From: Pseudoflavonifractor sp. An184
GTDB taxonomy: Bacteria; Bacillota; Clostridia; Oscillospirales; Oscillospiraceae
Assembly (NCBI RefSeq): GCF_002160305.1
Contig: NZ_NFKI01000015.1
Location: 1-64,000 of the forward strand
Length of the DNA stretch: 64,000 nt
Direction of reading: 5' to 3'
Shown: in pieces, positions 49,287-57,145 of the stretch
Layout of the letters: the number at the start of each line of letters is the position of its first letter
Position numbering within the stretch: position 1 is the first letter of the stretch
Program-made: the position numbers and the translations under genes
Notes under the pieces: generated by a model
The model's input: only the letters and a program-made list of their open reading frames with translations
Told to the model about the DNA's origin: nothing
Databases searched by the model: none

Positions 49287-51248
49287 ATGGAACAGCTGTA
49301 TTTGGTTGGATTTCTGGGGGCTGCGGCTGCGATCCTGTTTGCCTGGGTCCAGAGCCGCCGGGTGCTGTCCTACTCCGAGGGCAGCGAGGCCATGCGGAAG
49401 ATAGCCGCCGCCATCCGCTCCGGCGCGGACGCCTACCTGAAGCACCAGTATGCCACGGTGGCCAAGGTGTTTCTGGTGGTCTTTGTCCTACTGCTGCTCA
49501 TGGCCTTCGGCACGGGCGGGGAGATGCTCTCCCAATTCACCCCCTTTGCCTTCCTCACCGGGGGGGTGTGGTCCATGCTCTCCGGCCTGGTGGGCATGAA
49601 GATCGCCACCAGCGCCAACGCCCGCACCGCCCAGGCGGCCAGCGAGAGCCTGAACCACGGCCTGCGGGTGGCCTTCTCCTCCGGCTCGGTGATGGGCTTC
49701 ACGGTGGTGGGGCTGGGGATGCTGGACATCTCCCTGTGGTTCTTCTTCCTGCGGGCCGCCGCGGGGATTGACGACCCCATGACCCTGGGCAATATTATGG
49801 TGATGAACGGCATGGGGGCCTCCTTTATGGCCCTGTTCGCCCGGGTGGGCGGAGGCATCTATACCAAAGCCGCCGACGTGGGGGCCGACCTGGTGGGCAA
49901 GGTGGAGGCCGGCATCCCCGAGGACGACCCCCGGAACCCCGCCACCATCGCCGACAACGTGGGGGACAACGTGGGAGACGTGGCCGGCATGGGGGCCGAC
50001 CTGTATGAGTCCTATGTGGGCTCCATCCTGGCCACCTTCTCCCTGGGAGCCTGCGCCGGATACGGCTGGGAAGGGATGATCCTCCCCATTCTCCTGGCGG
50101 TGTGCGGAATCCTGTGCTCCATTGTGGGCACCTTCTTTGTAAAGACCGAGGAGAACGCCAGCCAGAAGTCCCTGCTGCGCTCCCTGCGCACCGGCACCTA
50201 TTTGGCCGCCGTCCTCTCCGCCCTGGCCGCCGCCCCCCTCACCTACTTTATGGTGGGGAACTGGGGTGTCTACGCCGCCATCCTGTGCGGCCTCATCGGG
50301 GGATGCGCCATCGGCTACTTTACGGAATACTACACCTCGGACACCTATAAGCCCACCCAGAAGCTGGCCGCCGCCGCGGAGACGGGCTCGGCCACCGTCA
50401 TCATCGGGGGGCTGTCCCTGGGCATGCTGTCCACCATCGCCTCCATTCTCATCGTAGCCATTGCCATCCTCATCAGCTTCTACGCCGCCGGAGGCGGGGC
50501 CTCCTTTGACCGGGGGCTCTACGGCATCGGCATCTCCGCCGTGGGCATGCTGTCCACCCTGGGCAACACCACCGCCGCCACGGGGAAGGGCTTCGCCATC
50601 GGCTCGGCCTCCCTCACCGCCCTGGCCCTGCTGGTCTCCTATGTGAACATCGCCGCGGAGAAGTCCGGGGAGGCCCTGGACCTGTCCCTCACCAACCCCC
50701 TGATCCTGGTGGGGCTGTTTCTGGGGGCCATGCTCACCTTCGTGTTCTCCGCCCTGACCATGCGCGCGGTGCAGACCGCCGCCCAGTCCATTGTGGTGGA
50801 GGTGCGCCGCCAGTTCCGGGAGATCGCCGGCATCATGGAGTACAAGGCCGACCCGGACTACGCCTCCTGCGTGGCCCTGTGCACCCGGGGGGCCCTCCGT
50901 GAGATGGTGGTCCCCGCCCTGCTGGCCATCATCGTCCCCATCCTCACCGGCCTGCTTCTGGGGCCCGAGGGCGTGGTGGGGCTGCTGGGGGGCGTGTCGG
51001 TCACCGGCTTTGCCATGGCGGTGTTCATGTCCAATGCCGGCGGCGCCTGGGACAACGCGAAAAAGTACATCGAGGCGGGCCGCCACGGGGGCAAGGGCTC
51101 CGACTGCCACAAGGCCGCCGTGGTGGGGGACACGGTGGGGGACCCCTTCAAGGACACCTCCGGCCCCTCGCTGAACATCCTCATCAAGCTGGTGTCCACC
51201 GTGTCCATTGTATTTTCCGGACTGATCGTGGCGTTCCACATCCTGTGA
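49287..51248 (+). CDS. hppA: Membrane-bound ion-translocating pyrophosphatase
   Basis: Couples pyrophosphate hydrolysis to H+ and/or Na+ pumping. 653 residues, about 16 helices. The substrate loop DVGADLVGKVEAGIPEDDPR, the IADNVGDNVGDVAG motif and the C-terminal GDTVGDPFKDTSGPS loop are all intact. The motif GNTTAATGKG has Ala (not Lys) at the diagnostic position, so it is the K+-dependent type. Whether it pumps H+, Na+ or both cannot be told here. The ATG at 49287 has GAGGGGAG upstream. It follows the K+ uptake genes. Confidence 0.95.
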   Translation: MEQLYLVGFLGAAAAILFAWVQSRRVLSYSEGSEAMRKIAAAIRSGADAYLKHQYATVAKVFLVVFVLLLLMAFGTGGEMLSQFTPFAFLTGGVWSMLSGLVGMKIATSANARTAQAASESLNHGLRVAFSSGSVMGFTVVGLGMLDISLWFFFLRAAAGIDDPMTLGNIMVMNGMGASFMALFARVGGGIYTKAADVGADLVGKVEAGIPEDDPRNPATIADNVGDNVGDVAGMGADLYESYVGSILATFSLGACAGYGWEGMILPILLAVCGILCSIVGTFFVKTEENASQKSLLRSLRTGTYLAAVLSALAAAPLTYFMVGNWGVYAAILCGLIGGCAIGYFTEYYTSDTYKPTQKLAAAAETGSATVIIGGLSLGMLSTIASILIVAIAILISFYAAGGGASFDRGLYGIGISAVGMLSTLGNTTAATGKGFAIGSASLTALALLVSYVNIAAEKSGEALDLSLTNPLILVGLFLGAMLTFVFSALTMRAVQTAAQSIVVEVRRQFREIAGIMEYKADPDYASCVALCTRGALREMVVPALLAIIVPILTGLLLGPEGVVGLLGGVSVTGFAMAVFMSNAGGAWDNAKKYIEAGRHGGKGSDCHKAAVVGDTVGDPFKDTSGPSLNILIKLVSTVSIVFSGLIVAFHIL

Positions 51249-51289
51249 CCCCGGCTGGGCACATTTCCCAAAACTTCCCGGAAGACCCG

Positions 51290-51318
51290 TTGCCGGATTG
51301 GAAAAGTTGTGCTATGAT
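51290..51318 (+). promoter_or_regulatory. Promoter of the pfkB-type kinase gene
   Basis: TTGCCG (51290-51295), 17-base spacer, TATGAT (51313-51318). Confidence 0.65.
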
Positions 51319-51383
51319 TTTCTTGAACTCCCGACCCGCACAGATGCGCGTTTATTTTGAAAGTAAGGGGGCGTGATGCCGCT

Positions 51384-52328
51384 ATGCTGGACATCACCAC
51401 CATTGGAGAAGTACTCATTGACCTGACCCAGACGGGGTGCAGCGAACAGGGGGTCCCCCTGTTTGCCGCCTACCCCGGCGGGGCGCCTGCCAACGTGGCA
51501 GTGGCCGCCGCCAAGCTGGGGGCCTCCACCGCCTTTGTGGGCAAGACCGGCCAGGACGAGTTCGGCAGTTATCTGCGGCGGGTGCTGGCGGAGCACGGGG
51601 TGGACGTCACCGGCCTGCACACCGACCGCTCCCCCACCTCTTTGGCGGTGGTCTCCGTCTCCCCAGGCGGGGAGCGGTCTTTCCGCTTCATGCGGGGGGC
51701 GGACACCAACCTGTCCCCGGACGAGATCGACGAGGGCTGGGTGGACCGGAGTAAAGTGCTCCACTTCGGCTCTGTGAGCCTCACCGCGGGCATGTCCCGC
51801 TCGGCCACCATCTTTGCCGCCCGGCGGGCCCACAAGACGGGCAAGCTGGTGAGCTACGATCCCAACTACCGGCCCAGCCTGTGGCGGGGGAGGGAGGAGG
51901 CCATGCAGTGGCTCCAGATCCCCCTGCCCCTGGCCGGCCTGGTAAAGATGTCCCAGGAGGAGCTCCCCCTGCTCACCGGGTCGGAGGACCTGGAGCGGGG
52001 CAGCCAGATTCTGGAGGACATGGGCATCCGCCTGGTGGTGGTCACCCTGGGGGACCGGGGGGCCTTCTACCGCTGGAGGGGCCGCACCGGCCTGGTGCCC
52101 GGCGTGGATGTGGAGGCGGTGGACACCAACGGGGCGGGGGACACCTTCCTGGGCGCCCTGCTCTACCGGCTGACCCGCCGGGGGGACTCCCCCCTGGAGG
52201 GGCTCACCGTCTCCGAGCTGGAGGAGGCGCTGGACTTCTCAAACCGGGCCGCCGCCCTCACCTGCACCCGGCCGGGGGCCATTCCAGCCATGCCCACCCT
52301 GGAGGAGCTGTCCGGAGCCGGGGAGTGA
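51384..52328 (+). CDS. PfkB family carbohydrate kinase, fructokinase-like
   Basis: Phosphorylates a sugar with ATP. 314 residues: TIGEVLIDLTQTG opening, AYPGGAPANVAVAAAKLG (PfkB signature 1), FVGKTGQDEFG, and DTNGAGDTFLGALLYRL (signature 2, catalytic Asp at about 253). The order and motifs resemble fructokinase (ScrK-like) best; 2-keto-3-deoxygluconate or ribokinase activity is not excluded. It lies upstream of ptsH-ptsI, which fits a PTS sugar route. Confidence 0.92.
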   Translation: MLDITTIGEVLIDLTQTGCSEQGVPLFAAYPGGAPANVAVAAAKLGASTAFVGKTGQDEFGSYLRRVLAEHGVDVTGLHTDRSPTSLAVVSVSPGGERSFRFMRGADTNLSPDEIDEGWVDRSKVLHFGSVSLTAGMSRSATIFAARRAHKTGKLVSYDPNYRPSLWRGREEAMQWLQIPLPLAGLVKMSQEELPLLTGSEDLERGSQILEDMGIRLVVVTLGDRGAFYRWRGRTGLVPGVDVEAVDTNGAGDTFLGALLYRLTRRGDSPLEGLTVSELEEALDFSNRAAALTCTRPGAIPAMPTLEELSGAGE

Positions 52329-52386
52329 ACCCGTCTCTTCCGCCCGCTGGGGCGGAGTTGCAATACCGAGCAGAGGAGCGTTTGTT

Positions 52387-52644
52387 ATGCAGCAGTTTAC
52401 CTATACGATTACCGACCCCATCGGTCTCCATGCCCGGCCCGCCGGCCTGCTGGTCCGGGCGGCCAGAGCCCTGGACAGCACCGTCACCATCCGAAGAGGG
52501 GACAGATCCGTCTCCGCCGTCGAGCTGATGAACCTGATGAGCATGGGGGTCCGGCAGGGGGAGCAGGTCACCGTCACCATTGAGGGGGGCGATGAGGAGG
52601 CCAGCCGGAGGGCAATGGAGCAGTTTTTTCAGGAGAACCTGTAA
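52387..52644 (+). CDS. ptsH: HPr family phosphocarrier with Glu46
   Basis: Phosphocarrier between enzyme I and EIIA proteins. 85 residues. The phosphorylated His15 is in PIGLHARPAGLLV, with Arg17 conserved. At the regulatory position, where Firmicute HPr has Ser46 for HPr kinase, this protein has Glu46 (SVSAVELMNLMSMGV), and the usual Gly of the IMGV motif is Asn. A fixed negative charge imitates phosphoserine. The gene is 18 bases upstream of ptsI, so it is the partner of enzyme I. Ribosome site GAGGAG lies upstream. Confidence 0.94.
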   Translation: MQQFTYTITDPIGLHARPAGLLVRAARALDSTVTIRRGDRSVSAVELMNLMSMGVRQGEQVTVTIEGGDEEASRRAMEQFFQENL

Positions 52645-52662
52645 CGCAAGGAGGACGCTGGA

Positions 52663-54315
52663 ATGAAAGTCGCCACGGGAACTTCCATTCTGAGGGGAAT
52701 CGCCATTGGCAGACTGAAGCTCCACCGCAAGGAGGCGGTGGAGACAAGCCGCACCTCCTCACTCGCTCCGGAGGAGGAGTACGCCCGCTTCCAGGCCGCC
52801 CAGAAGGCCGCTCAGGAGCAGCTGGGGCAGCTGTATGAGAAGGCCCTGGACGAGGTGGGGGAGGACAACGCCGCCATCTTTGAGATCCACCAGATGATGC
52901 TGGAGGACGAGGACTATGTGGACGCCGTCAAGGGCATCCTGGACAGCCAGGGGGCCACGGCGGAGTATGCGGTGACCGCCACAGGGGAAAATTTTGCCGC
53001 CGCCTTTGCCGCCATGGAGGACCCCTATATGCAGGCCCGGTCCGCCGACGTGAAGGACATCTCCCGCCGGGTGGTGAATATCCTGACCGGGACCGGCGCC
53101 GGAGCCGTTCAGGGGGACGAGCCCGCCATCCTGATGGCCGACGACCTGACCCCCAGCGAGACGGTGCAGATGGACAAGAGCAAGCTGCTGGGCTTTATCA
53201 CCCGGGGGGGCTCCGCCAACAGCCACACCGCCATCCTGGCCCGGACCATGGGCATCCCCGCCCTCGTCGGGGTGGACTTTGACGAGAGCTGGGACGGGCA
53301 GCTGGCCATCCTGGACGGCTGCAACCACTGTGTGTATGTGGACCCGGCGCCGGAGCTGCTCGCCGCCATGGAGGCCAAGCGCCGCGCCGACCTGGAGCAG
53401 GAGGCCCTCCTCCAGGGGCTGAAAAAGAAGCCCAACGTCACCCTGGACGGCACCGAGATCCAGGTGTACGCCAATATCGGCGGCGTGGGGGACGTGGGGC
53501 TGGTGCTCCAGAACGACGCCCAGGGCATCGGATTGTTCCGCAGCGAGTTCCTCTACCTGGACGGGGACGACTACCCCGCCGAGGAGGAGCAGTTCGCCGC
53601 CTATAAGCGGGTGGTGGAGACCATGGCCGGCAAGAAGGTCATCATCCGCACCCTGGACGTCGGGGCGGACAAGCAGGCGGACTACTTTGGGCTGGACTAC
53701 GAGGAGAACCCCGCCCTGGGCTACCGGGCCATCCGCATCTGCCTCACCCGCCGGGACGTGTTCAAGACCCAGCTCCGGGCCATCCTCCGGGCCAGCGCCT
53801 TCGGCACAGTGTCCATCATGTTCCCCATGATTATCTCCGTGCGGGAGGTGCGGGACGCCAAAGAGATCCTGGAGGAGTGCCGCGCCGAGCTGAAGGCCCA
53901 GGGCGTCCCTATGGGGGAGGTGGAGATCGGCGTGATGATCGAGACCCCCGCCTCTGTGATGATCGCCGACGAGCTGGCCCAGGAGGTGCAGTTCTTCTCC
54001 CTGGGTACCAACGACCTGACCCAGTACACGTTGGCCATCGACCGGCAGAATCCCAAGCTGGACGCCTTCTACAACCCCCACCACCCGGCCATCCTGCGGA
54101 TGATCCGGCATACCATTGAGGCGGGCCACCGCCACGGCTGCTGGGTGGGCATCTGCGGGGAGCTGGGGGCCGACCCGGCGCTCACCGAGACCTTTTTACA
54201 CATGGGCATTGACGAGTTGTCCGTCTCACCGGCGGCGATTCTCCCCTTGCGCAAGCGCATCCGGGAGCTGGACCTGAGCAGGCCCGCCGCCTCGGAGCCT
54301 CTGGACGGGGCGTGA
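52663..54315 (+). CDS. ptsI: Phosphoenolpyruvate-protein phosphotransferase (enzyme I)
   Basis: First enzyme of the PTS: takes phosphate from PEP and passes it to HPr. 550 residues: N-terminal HPr-binding region about 1-145, the phospho-His site GGSANSHTAILARTMGIPALVG with His188 (abbreviated), PEP-binding barrel with LFRSEFLYLD, TLDVGADKQ, GYRAIRICL, FFSLGTNDLTQYTLAIDR and active Cys at about 498 in GICGELGADP. Complete. Cotranscribed with ptsH (18-base gap). Confidence 0.97.
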   Translation: MKVATGTSILRGIAIGRLKLHRKEAVETSRTSSLAPEEEYARFQAAQKAAQEQLGQLYEKALDEVGEDNAAIFEIHQMMLEDEDYVDAVKGILDSQGATAEYAVTATGENFAAAFAAMEDPYMQARSADVKDISRRVVNILTGTGAGAVQGDEPAILMADDLTPSETVQMDKSKLLGFITRGGSANSHTAILARTMGIPALVGVDFDESWDGQLAILDGCNHCVYVDPAPELLAAMEAKRRADLEQEALLQGLKKKPNVTLDGTEIQVYANIGGVGDVGLVLQNDAQGIGLFRSEFLYLDGDDYPAEEEQFAAYKRVVETMAGKKVIIRTLDVGADKQADYFGLDYEENPALGYRAIRICLTRRDVFKTQLRAILRASAFGTVSIMFPMIISVREVRDAKEILEECRAELKAQGVPMGEVEIGVMIETPASVMIADELAQEVQFFSLGTNDLTQYTLAIDRQNPKLDAFYNPHHPAILRMIRHTIEAGHRHGCWVGICGELGADPALTETFLHMGIDELSVSPAAILPLRKRIRELDLSRPAASEPLDGA

Positions 54316-54452
54316 TCCCCCGCTCCGGAGTTTTCTGCCTGTGTTTCCCCGCGCCGCGCGGCCCGTTTCGGCTGTGCGGCGCGGATTTTGTCCGCTTCGC
54401 CCCATTTTTTCCCGATTCCGGCACTTTTTTTCCCAAACCCCCGGTCCCCTCC

Positions 54453-54481
54453 TTTACAATTCTTCCCGGTTCGGATATAAT
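54453..54481 (+). promoter_or_regulatory. Promoter of prfB
   Basis: TTTACA (54453-54458), 17-base spacer, TATAAT (54476-54481). A second TATAAT occurs at about 54490-54495 without a good -35 box. Confidence 0.8.
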
Positions 54482-54545
54482 ATTTAGGCTATAATGGAAT
54501 CTTATAGGGTTTAATCTGTCTTCAGAGAATGAGAGTGAGGAACGT

Positions 54546-55667
54546 ATGCTTCAATTTGACGAATATAAAGTCCGGCTGAACAACCTGGCCCCCGTTCTGG
54601 AGGAGCTGGGCCAGGCCCTGGACCTGGAGAGCGCCGAGCGGGAGCTGGACATGCTCCAGGCGGAGTCCGCCTCCGACGGCTTTTGGAACAATTTGGAGAA
54701 GGCCCAGAAGGTGCAGCAGCGTATCAAGACCCTCCAGCACAAGGTGGACAGCCAGCACAAGCGCAAGCAGCACTGGGACGACCTGATGGCCCTGTGCGAG
54801 ATGGGCAACGAGTTTGAGGACGAGTCCCTGCTCCCTGAACTGGAGGAGGGCTTCGCCCAGCTGGAGGCCGAGATGGAGGAGGCCCGGCTCCAGACTCTGC
54901 TCACCGGGGAGTACGACAGCTCCAATGTGATCCTCACCATCCACCCCGGCGCCGGCGGCACCGAGGCCCAGGACTGGGCCCAGATGCTCTACCGCATGTA
55001 CACCCGCTGGACCGAGCGCCACGGCTTCACCTATCAGATCATGGACTATCAGGACGGGGACGAGGCGGGCATCAAGTCGGCCACCATTATGATCGAGGGG
55101 GAGAACGCATACGGCTACTTGCGGGGAGAGCACGGGGTGCACCGCCTGGTGCGGGTGTCCCCCTTTGACGCCAACGCCCGGCGGCAGACCTCCTTCGCCT
55201 CGGTGGAGGTCATGCCCGACCTGCCCGAGGACGTGGAGATCGAGATCCGCCCCGAGGACATCGAGATGCAGGTCTACCGGGCCAGCGGCGCCGGCGGCCA
55301 GCACGTGAATAAGACCTCCTCCGCCGTCCGGCTCATCCACAAGCCTACCGGCATCGTCGTCGCCTCTCAGCAGGAGCGCTCCCAGTTCCAGAACAAGGAC
55401 AACTGTATGAAGATGCTCCGGGCCAAGCTGGTGGAGCTTCAGATGCAGGAGAAGGCGGAGAAGATCTCCGACCTGAAGGGGGTCCAGCTGAAGATCGAGT
55501 GGGGCAGCCAGATCCGCTCCTATGTCTTCATGCCCTATCAGCTGGTGAAGGACAACCGCACCGGCTATGAGACCAGCGCCATCAACTCCGTCATGGACGG
55601 GGACCTGGACGGGTTCATCAACGCCTATCTCACCGCCGAGGCCACCGGAAACTGGGCCACAAAGTGA
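54546..55667 (+). CDS. prfB: Peptide chain release factor 2
   Basis: Releases finished protein at UAA/UGA codons. 373 residues in one continuous frame: coiled N-terminal domain, the stop-codon reading motif SPF in VRVSPFDANARRQTSF (about 205), and the GGQ motif in ASGAGGQHVNKTSSAVRL (about 249-251). No in-frame UGA and no frameshift site exist near codon 26, so the autoregulatory +1 frameshift of many RF2 genes is absent here. GTGAGGAA precedes the ATG. Confidence 0.97.
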   Translation: MLQFDEYKVRLNNLAPVLEELGQALDLESAERELDMLQAESASDGFWNNLEKAQKVQQRIKTLQHKVDSQHKRKQHWDDLMALCEMGNEFEDESLLPELEEGFAQLEAEMEEARLQTLLTGEYDSSNVILTIHPGAGGTEAQDWAQMLYRMYTRWTERHGFTYQIMDYQDGDEAGIKSATIMIEGENAYGYLRGEHGVHRLVRVSPFDANARRQTSFASVEVMPDLPEDVEIEIRPEDIEMQVYRASGAGGQHVNKTSSAVRLIHKPTGIVVASQQERSQFQNKDNCMKMLRAKLVELQMQEKAEKISDLKGVQLKIEWGSQIRSYVFMPYQLVKDNRTGYETSAINSVMDGDLDGFINAYLTAEATGNWATK

Positions 55668-55737
55668 GAGCAGAGAGCAATTAAGAATCGTTTGGCGGCG
55701 GGAGCCGCAGTCAATCCAACACGTCCCGATTGCGGCC

Positions 55738-55800
55738 CCGTGAGGGCACGGGGCCCTACCAATGAGAGTTTGTAGGGCCCGATGCCCCCATCGGGCCGCA
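55738..55800. repeat. Pair of GTAGGG-type hairpins
   Basis: GGCCCCGTG-AGGG-CACGGGGCC-CTAC and GTAGGG-CCCGATG-CCCC-CATCGGGCC lie between prfB and the M50-like gene, in opposite orientation. They resemble GTAGGGGCG-headed hairpins at about 30267-30350. No gene here. Confidence 0.65.
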
Positions 55801-55825
55801 TCGTATTTTTATGAAGGAATTGTCT

Positions 55826-56980
55826 ATGAGACAGAAAAAACAGATTCCCTGGAAAACCATCGGACTGACTCTTCTGGCCGCCTTGGTGGGCGGTGCGGTG
55901 GGCTACTGGGGCATGTGTCAGGTGGACGCCCTGGGCCTTCCGGGGCTTTTGGTCCTGCTGCTCCTGTTGGTGCTGGCATACGTCCTCCAGGTCGTGGTCC
56001 ACGAGGGGGGACACCTGGTGTGCGGCCTGCTCACCGGCTACCGGGCGCTGTCCTTCCGCATCGGGAGGGTGCTGCTGGTGAAGCTGGACGGCCGCTGGAA
56101 GCTGCGCGCCTACCACATTCCCGGCACCGGGGGGCAGTGCCTCATGGCCCCGCCCGCCCAGGAAAATCCCCCCTACCGCCTGTACCACCTGGGGGGCGGG
56201 CTGGCCAATCTGCTGCTGGCCGCCCTGGCTCTGCCGGTTTTTCTGCTCACCGGCGCCCCGCTGCTGCGGGTGTTTGCGGGGGCCCTGGTTCTGATTGGGG
56301 GGTGGATCGCCGGGACCAACCTGCTCCCCATGAAAATGGGCGGCGTGGCCAACGACGGGTACAACGCCAGAAATCTGGGAAAAGATCCCCTGGCCCTCCA
56401 GTGCAGCTGTGTCCAGCTCTGGATCGTAGAGGCCCTGCAGGAGGGGTACTCCCTGGCCGGCATGCCGGAGGAGTGGTTTGACCTGCCCCCCAAGGCCGAC
56501 CTGCAAAACGTGCTGATTATGGGGACGGCCATCCAGCGGGCCTCCCGCCTGATGGCCCGGGGTGAGCTGGAGGAGGCCGACCAGGCCATCCGGGCGCTGC
56601 TGCGCGGCGGCCATGAGCTGCTGGGCCTGCACCGCCTGGAGCTCACCTGCGAGGAGATCTACTGCGCTCTGGTGCTGGGCCGGGTGCGGGAGGCGGAGCG
56701 CCTCTTTACGCCGGAGGTGCGCCGCTACTGCAGGCAGACCAGGAAATACTGTCCCGGCCGGGTGCGCCAGGCCTACGCCTGGGCCCTGCTGGCGGAGCGG
56801 GATGTGGAGAAGGCCCGCGATCTGCGGGCCGAGTTTGAGCGGGCGGCCGCCCGGTACCCCTATTCCGGAGAGCTGACCGGGGAGCGAAACCTGCTGGACC
56901 GGGCGGACCAGGCATTCCGGGCTTCCAGCATCCAGGACAGCCGGGCGGAGGCTCCGGCGGAAAAAGTGGAAAAAATTTAA
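55826..56980 (+). CDS. M50-like membrane zinc metallopeptidase with helical C-terminal domain
   Basis: 384 residues. Two helices near the N terminus are followed by the zinc motif VVHEGGHLVCGLLTGY (His59, Glu60, His63). Further helices lead to NLLPMKMGGVANDGYNARNL (about 168-187), which matches the N-x-x-P...DG third-ligand motif of site-2-type proteases. The C-terminal half is cytosolic and helical (LMARGELEEADQAIRALLRG, VLGRVREAERLF), like TPR repeats. It would cleave proteins in or at the membrane; substrate unknown. The ATG at 55826 has GAAGGA upstream; the earlier ATG at 55811 does not. Confidence 0.82.
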   Translation: MRQKKQIPWKTIGLTLLAALVGGAVGYWGMCQVDALGLPGLLVLLLLLVLAYVLQVVVHEGGHLVCGLLTGYRALSFRIGRVLLVKLDGRWKLRAYHIPGTGGQCLMAPPAQENPPYRLYHLGGGLANLLLAALALPVFLLTGAPLLRVFAGALVLIGGWIAGTNLLPMKMGGVANDGYNARNLGKDPLALQCSCVQLWIVEALQEGYSLAGMPEEWFDLPPKADLQNVLIMGTAIQRASRLMARGELEEADQAIRALLRGGHELLGLHRLELTCEEIYCALVLGRVREAERLFTPEVRRYCRQTRKYCPGRVRQAYAWALLAERDVEKARDLRAEFERAAARYPYSGELTGERNLLDRADQAFRASSIQDSRAEAPAEKVEKI

Positions 56981-57031
56981 GGTTGTCCCGAATGATTTGC
57001 AGAAAATTCATAGTTTCTCTGGGAAAAAGTC

Positions 57032-57060
57032 TTGACGTAGCCCGTATTTCCGTGTATAGT
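57032..57060 (+). promoter_or_regulatory. Promoter of the M23/LysM gene
   Basis: TTGACG (57032-57037), 17-base spacer, TATAGT (57055-57060). Confidence 0.75.
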
Positions 57061-57145
57061 TGCATTTGTAACCAAATTGTAATCTTTTCTTTTCCGGTCT
57101 GTTACTTTTCAGACGGGATGTTTGGAAACGATGGCGAGGTACGGC

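Noticed and set aside
49488-51239. A 583-codon minus-strand frame across hppA
   Set aside because: Antisense shadow of an unmistakable pyrophosphatase gene, His/Gly-rich and without motifs or a ribosome site.
54546-55667. Programmed +1 frameshift in prfB
   Set aside because: The gene reads through in one frame from a well-placed ATG with no early UGA, so no frameshift is needed.
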